Shown here in pieces: positions 49,596-57,108 of a stretch of 64,000 bases of DNA. Origin of the DNA: Acidobacteriota bacterium (GTDB lineage Bacteria > Acidobacteriota > Holophagae > Holophagales > Holophagaceae); the NCBI GenBank assembly GCA_016213735.1, contig JACQZU010000017.1:1-64000 (forward strand), written 5' to 3'. The translations under genes were made by a program, and so were the position numbers. Under the pieces are notes generated by a model that made no database searches, was not told the DNA's origin, and worked only from the letters and a program-made list of their open reading frames with translations. How positions within the stretch are numbered: position 1 is the stretch's first letter; every line of letters starts with the position of its first letter.

Positions 49596-50384
49596 TCATA
49601 GGGTCCGAGAAGTGGTGCCCACCTTCTCCAGGCGGCCGAGGAGGCGCAGGAGGCCATCCAGAATCGTCAGGGGGTGAGGCGGGCAGCCGGGGATGAAAAG
49701 GTCCACGGGAACCACCGCCGCGGCCCCTCCCAGCTGTTCCGGGCGGTGGTGGAACGGCCCCCCGGAGAGGGCGCAACTCCCCACCGCGATGACGATGCGC
49801 GGTTCGGGCATCGCCTCCCAGGTCTTCCGAAGGCCTTCCTCCATGTTTCGGGTCACGGGGCCGCAGACCACCAGGCCGTCGGCGTGGCGTGGGGAAGCCA
49901 CAATCTGGATGCCGAACCGGCCCAGGTCCCAGGCCACCGTGGAGAGGACGTTCACGTCCACCTCGCAACCGTTGCAGCCGCCCGCGCTCACCACCCGCAG
50001 CTTGAGCGAGCGGCCGAAGAGGCGCATCAATTCGCCTTCCAGGGCACCCGCCAGGCGCAGCTCGGCGCCGGGTCCCAGGTGAAGATCCTCCCGTTCCCGG
50101 ACCGAGAGACGGTGGTCCCGGGTGAAGGAGATGGCTCCCTCGGGACAGGCCTCGACGCAATCGGGGCAGAATAGGCAGCGGCCCAGGTCAATGCGGGGGC
50201 CCTTTTCCTCGATCCGGATGGCTTCGGTCGGGCAGGCCTCGGCGCAGGTCCGGCATCCATCCGGGCACCTGGAGGCGTTCACCGCGGGGAGACCGCGGAA
50301 TCGTTCCGGCAAGGTGGGCAGGGCCTTCGGGTAGGGCAGCGTGCGGTGACCCTGGCGCAAGCGGGAAAGCAGGATGGAGATCAT
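49596..50384 (-). CDS. Ehr/hydrogenase-like small subunit fused to a 2[4Fe-4S] ferredoxin
   Basis: 262 residues. The N-terminal part (about 35-90) is a two-cluster ferredoxin: Cys40/44/47/51 and Cys70/73/76/80, like HycF/NuoI. The C-terminal part (about 100-255) is NuoB/HycG-like with all four ligands of the proximal [4Fe-4S] cluster: Cys137 and Cys140 in GCNGCE, Cys204 in GSC, Cys234 in GCP. These parts are separate proteins in most group-4 hydrogenases. GGAG sits ten bases upstream of the ATG. The ATG follows directly after the inverted-repeat element; the gene closes the operon. Confidence 0.9.
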   Translation of the reverse strand: MISILLSRLRQGHRTLPYPKALPTLPERFRGLPAVNASRCPDGCRTCAEACPTEAIRIEEKGPRIDLGRCLFCPDCVEACPEGAISFTRDHRLSVREREDLHLGPGAELRLAGALEGELMRLFGRSLKLRVVSAGGCNGCEVDVNVLSTVAWDLGRFGIQIVASPRHADGLVVCGPVTRNMEEGLRKTWEAMPEPRIVIAVGSCALSGGPFHHRPEQLGGAAAVVPVDLFIPGCPPHPLTILDGLLRLLGRLEKVGTTSRTL

Positions 50385-50385
50385 G

Positions 50386-50654
50386 GAGTCGAACTCCCCC
50401 TGGGGCGGGTCCGCGCGTGAGGCGGCGGGCAAGCGAGACAACGTAGGTGAGATCCCAGCGGAGCGGGACTGCGTGAACCGAACCGGAGGAGGTATCGCGC
50501 AGCCCGCCGCCCCACCCCCTCCGGGTTGGGGCCGACCGGGCGTCCCGCGGTGTCACGGCGCATGAACGATGTCTGGCATCGCCCTGCGGGCCCTTCCTGG
50601 CGGGCCCTCCCGGCGGGCCAGCCACGCGCGGACGCCCCAAGGGGAGTTCGACTC
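50386..50654. mobile_element. 269-bp element with 32/34-bp terminal inverted repeats
   Basis: The ends 50386-50419 and 50623-50654 are inverted repeats: aligned over 32 positions they differ at one base and by one 2-bp indel. On the minus strand the first arm begins with the last two bases of the large-subunit TGA stop, and the second arm ends one base before the small-subunit ATG, so the element exactly fills the intergenic space. Inside are further short GC repeats and no convincing gene. No target-site duplication is visible. It may be a MITE-like repeat, or a long RNA stem controlling expression between the two genes. Confidence 0.6.
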
Positions 50655-52167
50655 ATAGGTCGTGCCCGCAGTAGGAAAGGTTGAAGCTCTTGTTGCACAG
50701 AGGGAAGTCCGAGATCTGCTCCCCGCGCAGGGCCAGGGCCAGCCCGAACCAGTTGTGGAAGGAAGGATCCACCACCTTGTAACGGGCGAAGCGGCCCTCC
50801 CCATCCGTGACCGCCGCGTGCAGGATCTCCCCCCGCCAGCCCTCCGTGAGGGCGACCACAAAGCGTTCCAGGGCCAGGGGAGGGAGCGGTTCCGGCGCCG
50901 CCTCTGCCGGGCTGCGACCCAGGGCCTCGAGGGCCTCGGCGAGGTGTCGGTGGCTCTCCTTGAGTTCGTTCCAGCGCACCCAGGCCCGGGCGTGGACGTT
51001 TCCGCTCTCTGCGATCGCGGGCGCCACGGGGTGTGCGGTGTAGGGGCCGAAAGGATGGTCCTTCCTCACGTCCCGGGGATGGCCGCATGCCCGAAGGGCG
51101 ACGCCCACCAGGCCCGCGTCCTTCGCCTGGGCCGGGTCCACCTTCCCGGCGGCCTCGAAGCGGTTCATCACCGAGGCGGCACCCCAGAGCAGCTCCACGG
51201 CATCCTGGGTGTCGGCCCAGGCTTTCTCCACCCGCGGAAGCATGCGCTCCGCCAGACCAGGGTCCAGCTCATGGCGGAGTCCCCCGGGCCGCAGCCAGTC
51301 CCGTCCAAGACGGCTGCCGCAGACCTCCGCGCTGAGGTTCAGCCAATCGCCCCGGATCCGACCGCAATAGGAAGCGGTCGGCAGGAAACCGACGTCGCCG
51401 GCCAGCGCCCCCAGGTCCCCGACGTGATTGGCCATGCGCTCCAGCTCAAGGGCAACTCCGCGCACCCGGTCCACCCGAGGAGAAAGGGACCGGCCCACAA
51501 GACCTTCCAGGGCCATGCAGTAGGCCCATGCGTGGCCGATGCTGGTGTCCCCCGCGAGGGTCTCGGCCTGCTTGAGGCTGAGAGGATGGGGGCCGGCCAA
51601 GAAGGCCCGCTCGATCCCGCGGTGCTGGTAACCGAGGGCGATCTCCAGATGGAAGACATGCTCTCCGTGGCACTGGAAGCGGAAGTGTCCGGGCTCGATG
51701 ACCCCCGCGTGGACGGGGCCCACGGCCACCTCGTGGACTTCCTCCCCCGATACCGTGTAGAAGTCCATCACCCCCGGGCGTGGCTCTCCGGCTCTGCCCC
51801 AGGCATCCGGCCCCTCGTTCCAGGGACGATGGAAGCGCACCGGTTTCAGCCAGGGGTGCCCGGTGGGGATGATGCCGAACTGTTCGGCGATCTCCCGCTC
51901 GAAGAGGTGGGCCTGGGGGCACTTGGGTGTGAGGGCGGCGAAGCTGGGCTGGGATAGATGGGTCCGGCCCACCTGGAGGGTGCCGGTATCATCGTCGGCC
52001 AACACCGCCCATAGGGAGGGCCCATCGTCTGCGAAGAGGGCCGCCAGGCGGAAACCTTCCCGGACGCGGTCCAGGATCCCCTCCCGGAATTCGGGAGTCG
52101 GGATGAACGGCAGGTCGGCAAGGGAGACGGGCAGGCCGTTGCGCGTGGAGACGAATGGGACGCTCAC
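50653..52167 (-). CDS. Ehr complex large subunit: NuoC-NuoD/HyfG-like, NiFe ligands absent
   Basis: 504 residues. N-terminal ~130 residues are NuoC/30-kDa-like (HLFEREIAEQFGIIPTGHPWLKPVRF); the remainder is NuoD/hydrogenase-large-subunit-like (GHVFHLEIALGYQHRGIER, VRGVALELERMANHVGDLG). Where group-4 hydrogenases have ERICGIC for the nickel, this protein has ETLAGDT (202-208): both Cys are lost (Ala205, Thr208). The C-terminal DPCxxC is absent too; the end is DFPLCNKSFNLSYCGHDL. So it is unlikely to be a hydrogenase. GTG start with GGGAGG upstream overlaps the stop of the HyfF-like gene. Confidence 0.88.
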   Translation of the reverse strand: MSVPFVSTRNGLPVSLADLPFIPTPEFREGILDRVREGFRLAALFADDGPSLWAVLADDDTGTLQVGRTHLSQPSFAALTPKCPQAHLFEREIAEQFGIIPTGHPWLKPVRFHRPWNEGPDAWGRAGEPRPGVMDFYTVSGEEVHEVAVGPVHAGVIEPGHFRFQCHGEHVFHLEIALGYQHRGIERAFLAGPHPLSLKQAETLAGDTSIGHAWAYCMALEGLVGRSLSPRVDRVRGVALELERMANHVGDLGALAGDVGFLPTASYCGRIRGDWLNLSAEVCGSRLGRDWLRPGGLRHELDPGLAERMLPRVEKAWADTQDAVELLWGAASVMNRFEAAGKVDPAQAKDAGLVGVALRACGHPRDVRKDHPFGPYTAHPVAPAIAESGNVHARAWVRWNELKESHRHLAEALEALGRSPAEAAPEPLPPLALERFVVALTEGWRGEILHAAVTDGEGRFARYKVVDPSFHNWFGLALALRGEQISDFPLCNKSFNLSYCGHDL

Positions 52168-53597
52168 GGCAGGCCTCCCAGGAAACGCGTGGCCCCATCC
52201 AGCATCTCCTGAAGGGGGCGGGGCAGCCAGAGTCCCATCACCAGGGCCAGGACCAGGGCCCCGACCAGGGGTGCGGTCGTGGCGATGGTGTCCTTGTAGG
52301 GCGTCCGGACCCGCTCGTGGCTGGGGGTGCCGAACACCACCTGGAGCACGGTATCGCTCATGCCGAGGAAGATGGCCGACAACAGGAGCAGGAAGGCCGC
52401 CCCGATCCAGACGTGGCCCCCGTTCAGTGCAGCGGCGGCGATGTTGAATTCGCTGATGAAGGGGGCAAAGGGCGGCGTGCCTGTAATGGCCAGGAAGCCC
52501 AGGAGAAAGAGCCACCCGGAGACCGGGGTGCGGCGGATGGCCCCCGTGACGAAGGGCAGGGTCTTGCTCGCGTAGCTGCGATGGATGTTCCCTGCGCTGA
52601 GGAAAAGCACGCTCTTGACCAGGGCGTTGGCGGCGAGGTGGAAGAGGGCAAAGCGCGTGGCGTTCCCCCCGATGCCGATCCCGAGCACGAGGATACCCAT
52701 GTGCTCGACGCTGGAGTAGGCCAGCAGGCGCTTGAAGTCCGCCTGGCGAACCATGAAGACCAAGGCCCAGGCCATGGAGAGCAGGCCGAAGCCGATCAGC
52801 AGTTCCTGAGCGAAGGCCGCCTCCCCGGCCGCGGCCACCACGGCATAGATCCGCAGCAGGGCCAGGAAGGCGCAGCTGGTGACCCCGCCTGCCAGCAAGG
52901 CGCCCACGATTCCGGGAGACTCTCCGTAGGCATCCGGCTTCCAGGCATGCAGGGGGGCGATGCCCATCTTGGTGCCGTACCCCACCAGGCTCAGCACGAA
53001 GCCTGCCCGCAGCCAGGGCTTCGAGAGCAGGGCGGACTCCCGCATCAGGCGGGAGTACTGAAGGGGTTCGCTGAGGCCTCCCGTCTGGGCGGCGTAGGCG
53101 ATGAACAGCGTTCCAAGAAGGGCCAGGGCGATGCCGACGGAGCCGATGAGGAGGTATTTCCAGGTGGCCTCGAGGGAGCGACGGTTCCGGTTGAAGTAGA
53201 CCAGGGGGGCGGTGGCGAGGGTCGTGGTCTCCATGGCCACCCACGCCAGGCCGGGATGCCTCGCCTGGGCCAACAGGGAGGCCATGGCCAGGAAGGTGAG
53301 TAGACTGCCTGTGAAGATCCGGTGGTCCCGGTCAGGACGGAGCTCCAGGTAGGCCGGGGCATAGAGGGCGCAGACCAGGAAGAGGACGCTCACCACCAGG
53401 AGCACCCAGCCCCCCAGCGCGTCGAGGCCCAGCCAGGCGTCCGGGGGAAGGGTGCCCCATCCCCGCAGGGCGCCGACCAGGGCCCCCAGGTGGAGGAGCC
53501 CGGTCACGGCCAGGATGCGGGCACGGACCGTGGGGGAGGGCGTGGCGAAGGCGATGGCCGCGGCGAAGAGGGGGAGGGCGATGAGCAGCCAGGCCAT
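52164..53597 (-). CDS. Ehr/hydrogenase-4 subunit F-like membrane protein (NuoN/Mrp-type)
   Basis: 477 residues, about 13-14 membrane segments. Proton-conducting transporter fold with the central Lys/His helices (GYGTKMGIAPLHAWKPDAYGESPGIVGALLAGGVTSCAFLALLRIY and RLLAYSSVEHMGILVLGIGIG), typical of HyfF. The GTG/TGA overlap links it to the large subunit gene; the HyfE-like gene ends three bases before its start. Confidence 0.9.
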   Translation of the reverse strand: MAWLLIALPLFAAAIAFATPSPTVRARILAVTGLLHLGALVGALRGWGTLPPDAWLGLDALGGWVLLVVSVLFLVCALYAPAYLELRPDRDHRIFTGSLLTFLAMASLLAQARHPGLAWVAMETTTLATAPLVYFNRNRRSLEATWKYLLIGSVGIALALLGTLFIAYAAQTGGLSEPLQYSRLMRESALLSKPWLRAGFVLSLVGYGTKMGIAPLHAWKPDAYGESPGIVGALLAGGVTSCAFLALLRIYAVVAAAGEAAFAQELLIGFGLLSMAWALVFMVRQADFKRLLAYSSVEHMGILVLGIGIGGNATRFALFHLAANALVKSVLFLSAGNIHRSYASKTLPFVTGAIRRTPVSGWLFLLGFLAITGTPPFAPFISEFNIAAAALNGGHVWIGAAFLLLLSAIFLGMSDTVLQVVFGTPSHERVRTPYKDTIATTAPLVGALVLALVMGLWLPRPLQEMLDGATRFLGGLP

Positions 53598-53600
53598 GGG

Positions 53601-54236
53601 TCAGTCCTTCAACTCGGCCATGCGGAGCGTGTCGGTGGAGTCGAAGGCCGCGCGGATGTGGTTGATGACGATCCCCATGACGAAGATGCCCACGAAGAGG
53701 TCCAGAAGAATGCCCGTTTCCACCAGCAAGGGCATCTGCTCCACCAGGAGCATGCCGAAGAGGTAGATCCCGTTCTCCAGCACCAGGTAGCCCACCACTT
53801 GGGTGAGGGCCTTGCGGCGGGAGACCAGGAGCAGGAAACCCGTGAAAAGGGTGGAGAGGGCCGCAGGCACGAAGAGTCCGTGGGCGTCCCCGGGCTTGAG
53901 CGGAAGGTTGTGGGCCAGCACCAGGCTGATCCCGGTGCCGAGGGCGCAGAGCATCAACGAAAGGGTGTAGCTGATGTAGGGGTTCACCTCCCGGTGGATC
54001 TGCACCTGGCGCATGGCCCGGCGCAGCAGGAAGGGAATCAGCCACCCCTTTACCAGGATGGTGGCCGCGGCCAGAAGCAGGACGTGGGTGTGCCTCCAGA
54101 GCCCCATGCTGAGGGGGAGAAAGCCCAGCAGAACACCCTGGAAGGCGGCCACCTGGATGGATTTTTGAACCCGATGGGTGGCCACCAGCGTGAAGTTGGT
54201 GAGCATCGTAAGGGCAATGAGGAGGTCGTGCAGCAT
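53601..54236 (-). CDS. Ehr/hydrogenase-4 subunit E-like membrane protein (HyfE/NuoK-like)
   Basis: 211 residues, about six to seven membrane segments. MLHDLLIALTMLTNFTLVATHRVQKSIQVAAFQGVLLGFLPL at the start and VVGYLVLENGIYLFGMLLVEQMPLLVE later match the HyfE family, whose C-terminal part is related to NuoK. The ATG at 54234-54236 fits the family N-terminus; an earlier in-frame codon would add 24 non-membrane residues overlapping the previous gene. Confidence 0.88.
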   Translation of the reverse strand: MLHDLLIALTMLTNFTLVATHRVQKSIQVAAFQGVLLGFLPLSMGLWRHTHVLLLAAATILVKGWLIPFLLRRAMRQVQIHREVNPYISYTLSLMLCALGTGISLVLAHNLPLKPGDAHGLFVPAALSTLFTGFLLLVSRRKALTQVVGYLVLENGIYLFGMLLVEQMPLLVETGILLDLFVGIFVMGIVINHIRAAFDSTDTLRMAELKD

Positions 54237-54240
54237 CGGG

Positions 54241-55167
54241 TCACACCAGCAGAAGGAGGAACGCGAAGGCGGTGGCGAGGATTCCCGCCACAAGGAACTG
54301 GGGAACACGGTTCATCCGGAGGCGGGCCGTGAAACTTTCCACCAGGCCCACCCCCACCGCCAGGAGGACGAGGAGCCCCCAGAAAGCGGCCCAGTTGAGC
54401 AGACCCCCGAAGGCGCGCGTGAAGAGGGGACCGATGAGCAGCGCCCCGAGAACCAGGAGTTTCAGGGAGGCACCGTAGAGCACCAGGGCCAGGGGCCGTC
54501 CCGAGTGATCCAGCACCATCACCTCGTGGATCATGGTGAGCTCCAGGTGGGTGTTGGGATCATCCACGGGTATGCGGGAATTCTCCGCCAGGTAGACGAT
54601 CGCCCACCCTGCGAGCACCAGGATCAGGGGTGCCATGGCGCGAGAGAACGAAAACCCCGGTGAGGCCAGCATGGTGGAGAGGGACAGGCTGCCGGTGGAC
54701 TTCGCCAGGGCGGCAAAGCCCAGAAAGAGGGCGGGCTCGGCGAGGACCGCGAAGCTCACCTCCCTGGCTGCGCCCATGCCCTCGAAAGCCGAGCCCGTGT
54801 CCAACGCCGACAGGACCGTAAGGAAACGCGCCAGGCCGAAGAGGTAGGCGAAGAACACCGCATCGCCCTGGAAGTGCAGGGGTGCCGGGGAACTGCCGAA
54901 GGGCACCAGAAGGGAGGCGGTGGCCACCGCAGCCACGGTGCCCACGGGCCCCGCCAGGAAGACCCAGGTGGTGGTGCGGCTGAAGACCGCCCGCTTCCGG
55001 GAGAGACGGGCCAGGTCGTAGTAGAGCTGCAGCACCGGAGGCCCGGTACGGCCGGCCACCATGGCCTTGGTCTTGGCAATGAGGCCGGGAAGCAACGGGG
55101 GCAGCAGCAGGGCCGTGGTGAGGTGGAGGGCCACGTGGACGGCGCGGACGAGGAAGGTTTCGAGCAT
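54241..55167 (-). CDS. Ehr/hydrogenase-4 subunit C-like membrane protein (HyfC/NuoH-like)
   Basis: 308 residues, about eight membrane segments. NuoH/HyfC family: GLIAKTKAMVAGRTGPPVLQLYYDLARLSRKRAVF near the N-terminus, and the acidic loop ENSRIPVDDPNTHLELTMIHEVMVLDHSGRPLAL, whose charged residues correspond to those linking the quinone/Fe-S module to the proton channels in complex I. Three bases from the HyfB-like gene upstream. Confidence 0.92.
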   Translation of the reverse strand: MLETFLVRAVHVALHLTTALLLPPLLPGLIAKTKAMVAGRTGPPVLQLYYDLARLSRKRAVFSRTTTWVFLAGPVGTVAAVATASLLVPFGSSPAPLHFQGDAVFFAYLFGLARFLTVLSALDTGSAFEGMGAAREVSFAVLAEPALFLGFAALAKSTGSLSLSTMLASPGFSFSRAMAPLILVLAGWAIVYLAENSRIPVDDPNTHLELTMIHEVMVLDHSGRPLALVLYGASLKLLVLGALLIGPLFTRAFGGLLNWAAFWGLLVLLAVGVGLVESFTARLRMNRVPQFLVAGILATAFAFLLLLV

Positions 55168-55170
55168 GGG

Positions 55171-57108
55171 TTAGGCCACCATCCAGACAAAGAGTCCGAG
55201 CAGGGTGAGCAGGACATAGAGCAGGTAGATGGGAAGGTGCCCCGCCTGGAGGAATCGGAGAGCCCCCAGCCCTCGAGCGGCCCCGCCCAGGCCGGGCTCC
55301 GCGGCCCGGTCCAGGACCAGGTCGGGGAGGTGGCTGGAGAAGGGGCGAGGCCGGGGGACGAAGCCCGCCACCCGCCCCCCGGCGGTCACGGGCCAGAGCA
55401 CCCATCTCATCCCTCTCATCAGCCCTTCCGCGAAGGAGGACGCCGTGTACTGCATGCGGGCAGCCGGGGCGGTGTACCCACAGTCCCAGGTGGGCACGCC
55501 CTCACGGAATGACCGGCCCCGGCTCCAACGCACCAACATCCATGCGCCCGCCAGCAGGGGCAGGGCCATGAGGCTCAGCATGGTCAGGCTCGCCATGGCC
55601 GCCAGGGGGGGGCCCTGCGCGCCCGCCAGCTGGGTCGCCGCACGGTCCAGGGGGCGCCCCAGGAGCACCGGGAAGAACCCGATGAAAGCACAGGCCCCGG
55701 CCAGGACACCCATCGGGCCCACCATAGACGGTGGGGATTCCCGGGCTTCGACCGCTGCGGGGCTCCTGGCCTCCCCCAGGAAGGCGGCGCCGAAGGCCTT
55801 GGCGAAGCAGGCGAGAGCAAGTGCGCCGATGAGGGCCAGCGCTCCCAAGGCCGCCACCGACCAGAGCGCGTGGGGGCGCCCCAGGCCCTGGAAGGCGGCG
55901 AGGTAGATCATCCACTCGCTGACGAAACCGTTGAGGGGAGGGAGCCCGCAGATCGCCCAGGCGCCCGCCAGGAAGGCCAGGGAGGTGCGCGGCATGCGCC
56001 GGGCCAGGCCGCCGAGGGCCTCCAGGTCCCGGGTCCCCGCGGCCTTGGCCGCGGAGCCTGCCGCCAGGAAGAGCAGACCCTTGAACAGGGCGTGGTTCAC
56101 CACATGCAGGAGGGCTCCCCCGAAACCCAGGAGCTGGATGGGCAGGCTGCCGGCGTGCTTGCCGATCAGGCCAAGGCCCAGGCCCAGGAGGATGATGCCG
56201 ATGTTCTCGATGGAGTGGTAGGCCAGGAGCCGTTTCAGGTCGTGCTGCCCCAGTGCGAAGGCCACGCCCAGCACTCCGGAGGCCAGGCCGAGGGCGGTGA
56301 CGCTCCCCCCCCACCAGATCGGGGGGTCCGGCACCCACGCGACGAGACGGGCGAGGCCCAGGATCCCCATCTTGATCAGGACGCCGGACATGACGGCGGA
56401 GACATGCGAGGGTGCAGCGGAATGGGCCGGGGGAAGCCAGAAGTGCAGGGGGAGGGCACCGGCCTTGAAGGCGAAGCCCGCCAGGAAGAGGAGGAAGAGG
56501 GCGCTGCCCAGGGGGGAGGAGGCGAATCCCGGGGTCCAAGGGCCGAAGGCCAACCCCCCCGCGGCTTTTGGCAGGAGCGCGAAGGCCGAGAAGAGGAAGA
56601 GGGTGCCTGTGTGCGTGGCGGCCAGGTAGACATAGCCCGCCCGCCGCGTGGCAGGATCCCGGTCCTCCGCCATGACGAGGACGAAGGCGGCCAGGGCCAT
56701 GCCCTCCCAGCCCAACAGGAATGTAAAGGCGTGCTGGGCGCCCGTCAGCAGGATGAGAAAGCCTGCCAGGACGCCGAACGCGGCCCTCACCGTGCGGCTG
56801 TTCTCCCGGTGGTCGTCCCAGTAGGCGAGGCCGTACACCGAGGCCGATCCGAAGAGGATGCACACCGGAATCAGGAAGATTGCCCCCAGGGGATCCAGAT
56901 GCAGAAAGCCCCAATCCAGCACCCTCTGGTTGGGCAGGGCCACGGCGCCGGTGGCTCTCCCCAGCAGGACCTGCAATGCGGCCAGGAGGCCCGAGGCGGC
57001 CGAGGAACCCATCAGCAGGGCGGCACTCCGCCCGCCCCCACGCTTCATGAAGAGTCCCGGCAACCCCGAGAGGAAGGCAAGAAGGAGGGTGGCGCCGAAG
57101 AGGATCAT
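55171..57108 (-). CDS. Ehr/hydrogenase-4 subunit B-like antiporter protein (second copy)
   Basis: 645 residues, about 15-16 membrane segments. NuoL/HyfB-type: FKAGALPLHFWLPPAHSAAPSHVSAVMSGVLIKMGILGLARL and KRLLAYHSIENIGIILLGLGLGLIG include the conserved Lys and His helices. The C-terminal stretch TWDCGYTAPAARMQYTASSFAEGL is shared with the gene upstream. The ATG overlaps the stop of that gene by four bases. The two antiporter proteins are diverged paralogues. Confidence 0.91.
   Translation of the reverse strand: MILFGATLLLAFLSGLPGLFMKRGGGRSAALLMGSSAASGLLAALQVLLGRATGAVALPNQRVLDWGFLHLDPLGAIFLIPVCILFGSASVYGLAYWDDHRENSRTVRAAFGVLAGFLILLTGAQHAFTFLLGWEGMALAAFVLVMAEDRDPATRRAGYVYLAATHTGTLFLFSAFALLPKAAGGLAFGPWTPGFASSPLGSALFLLFLAGFAFKAGALPLHFWLPPAHSAAPSHVSAVMSGVLIKMGILGLARLVAWVPDPPIWWGGSVTALGLASGVLGVAFALGQHDLKRLLAYHSIENIGIILLGLGLGLIGKHAGSLPIQLLGFGGALLHVVNHALFKGLLFLAAGSAAKAAGTRDLEALGGLARRMPRTSLAFLAGAWAICGLPPLNGFVSEWMIYLAAFQGLGRPHALWSVAALGALALIGALALACFAKAFGAAFLGEARSPAAVEARESPPSMVGPMGVLAGACAFIGFFPVLLGRPLDRAATQLAGAQGPPLAAMASLTMLSLMALPLLAGAWMLVRWSRGRSFREGVPTWDCGYTAPAARMQYTASSFAEGLMRGMRWVLWPVTAGGRVAGFVPRPRPFSSHLPDLVLDRAAEPGLGGAARGLGALRFLQAGHLPIYLLYVLLTLLGLFVWMVA

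Noticed and set aside
50653-52167. Functional group-4 NiFe hydrogenase
   Set aside because: Gene order suggests it, but the large subunit lacks both nickel-binding CxxC motifs.
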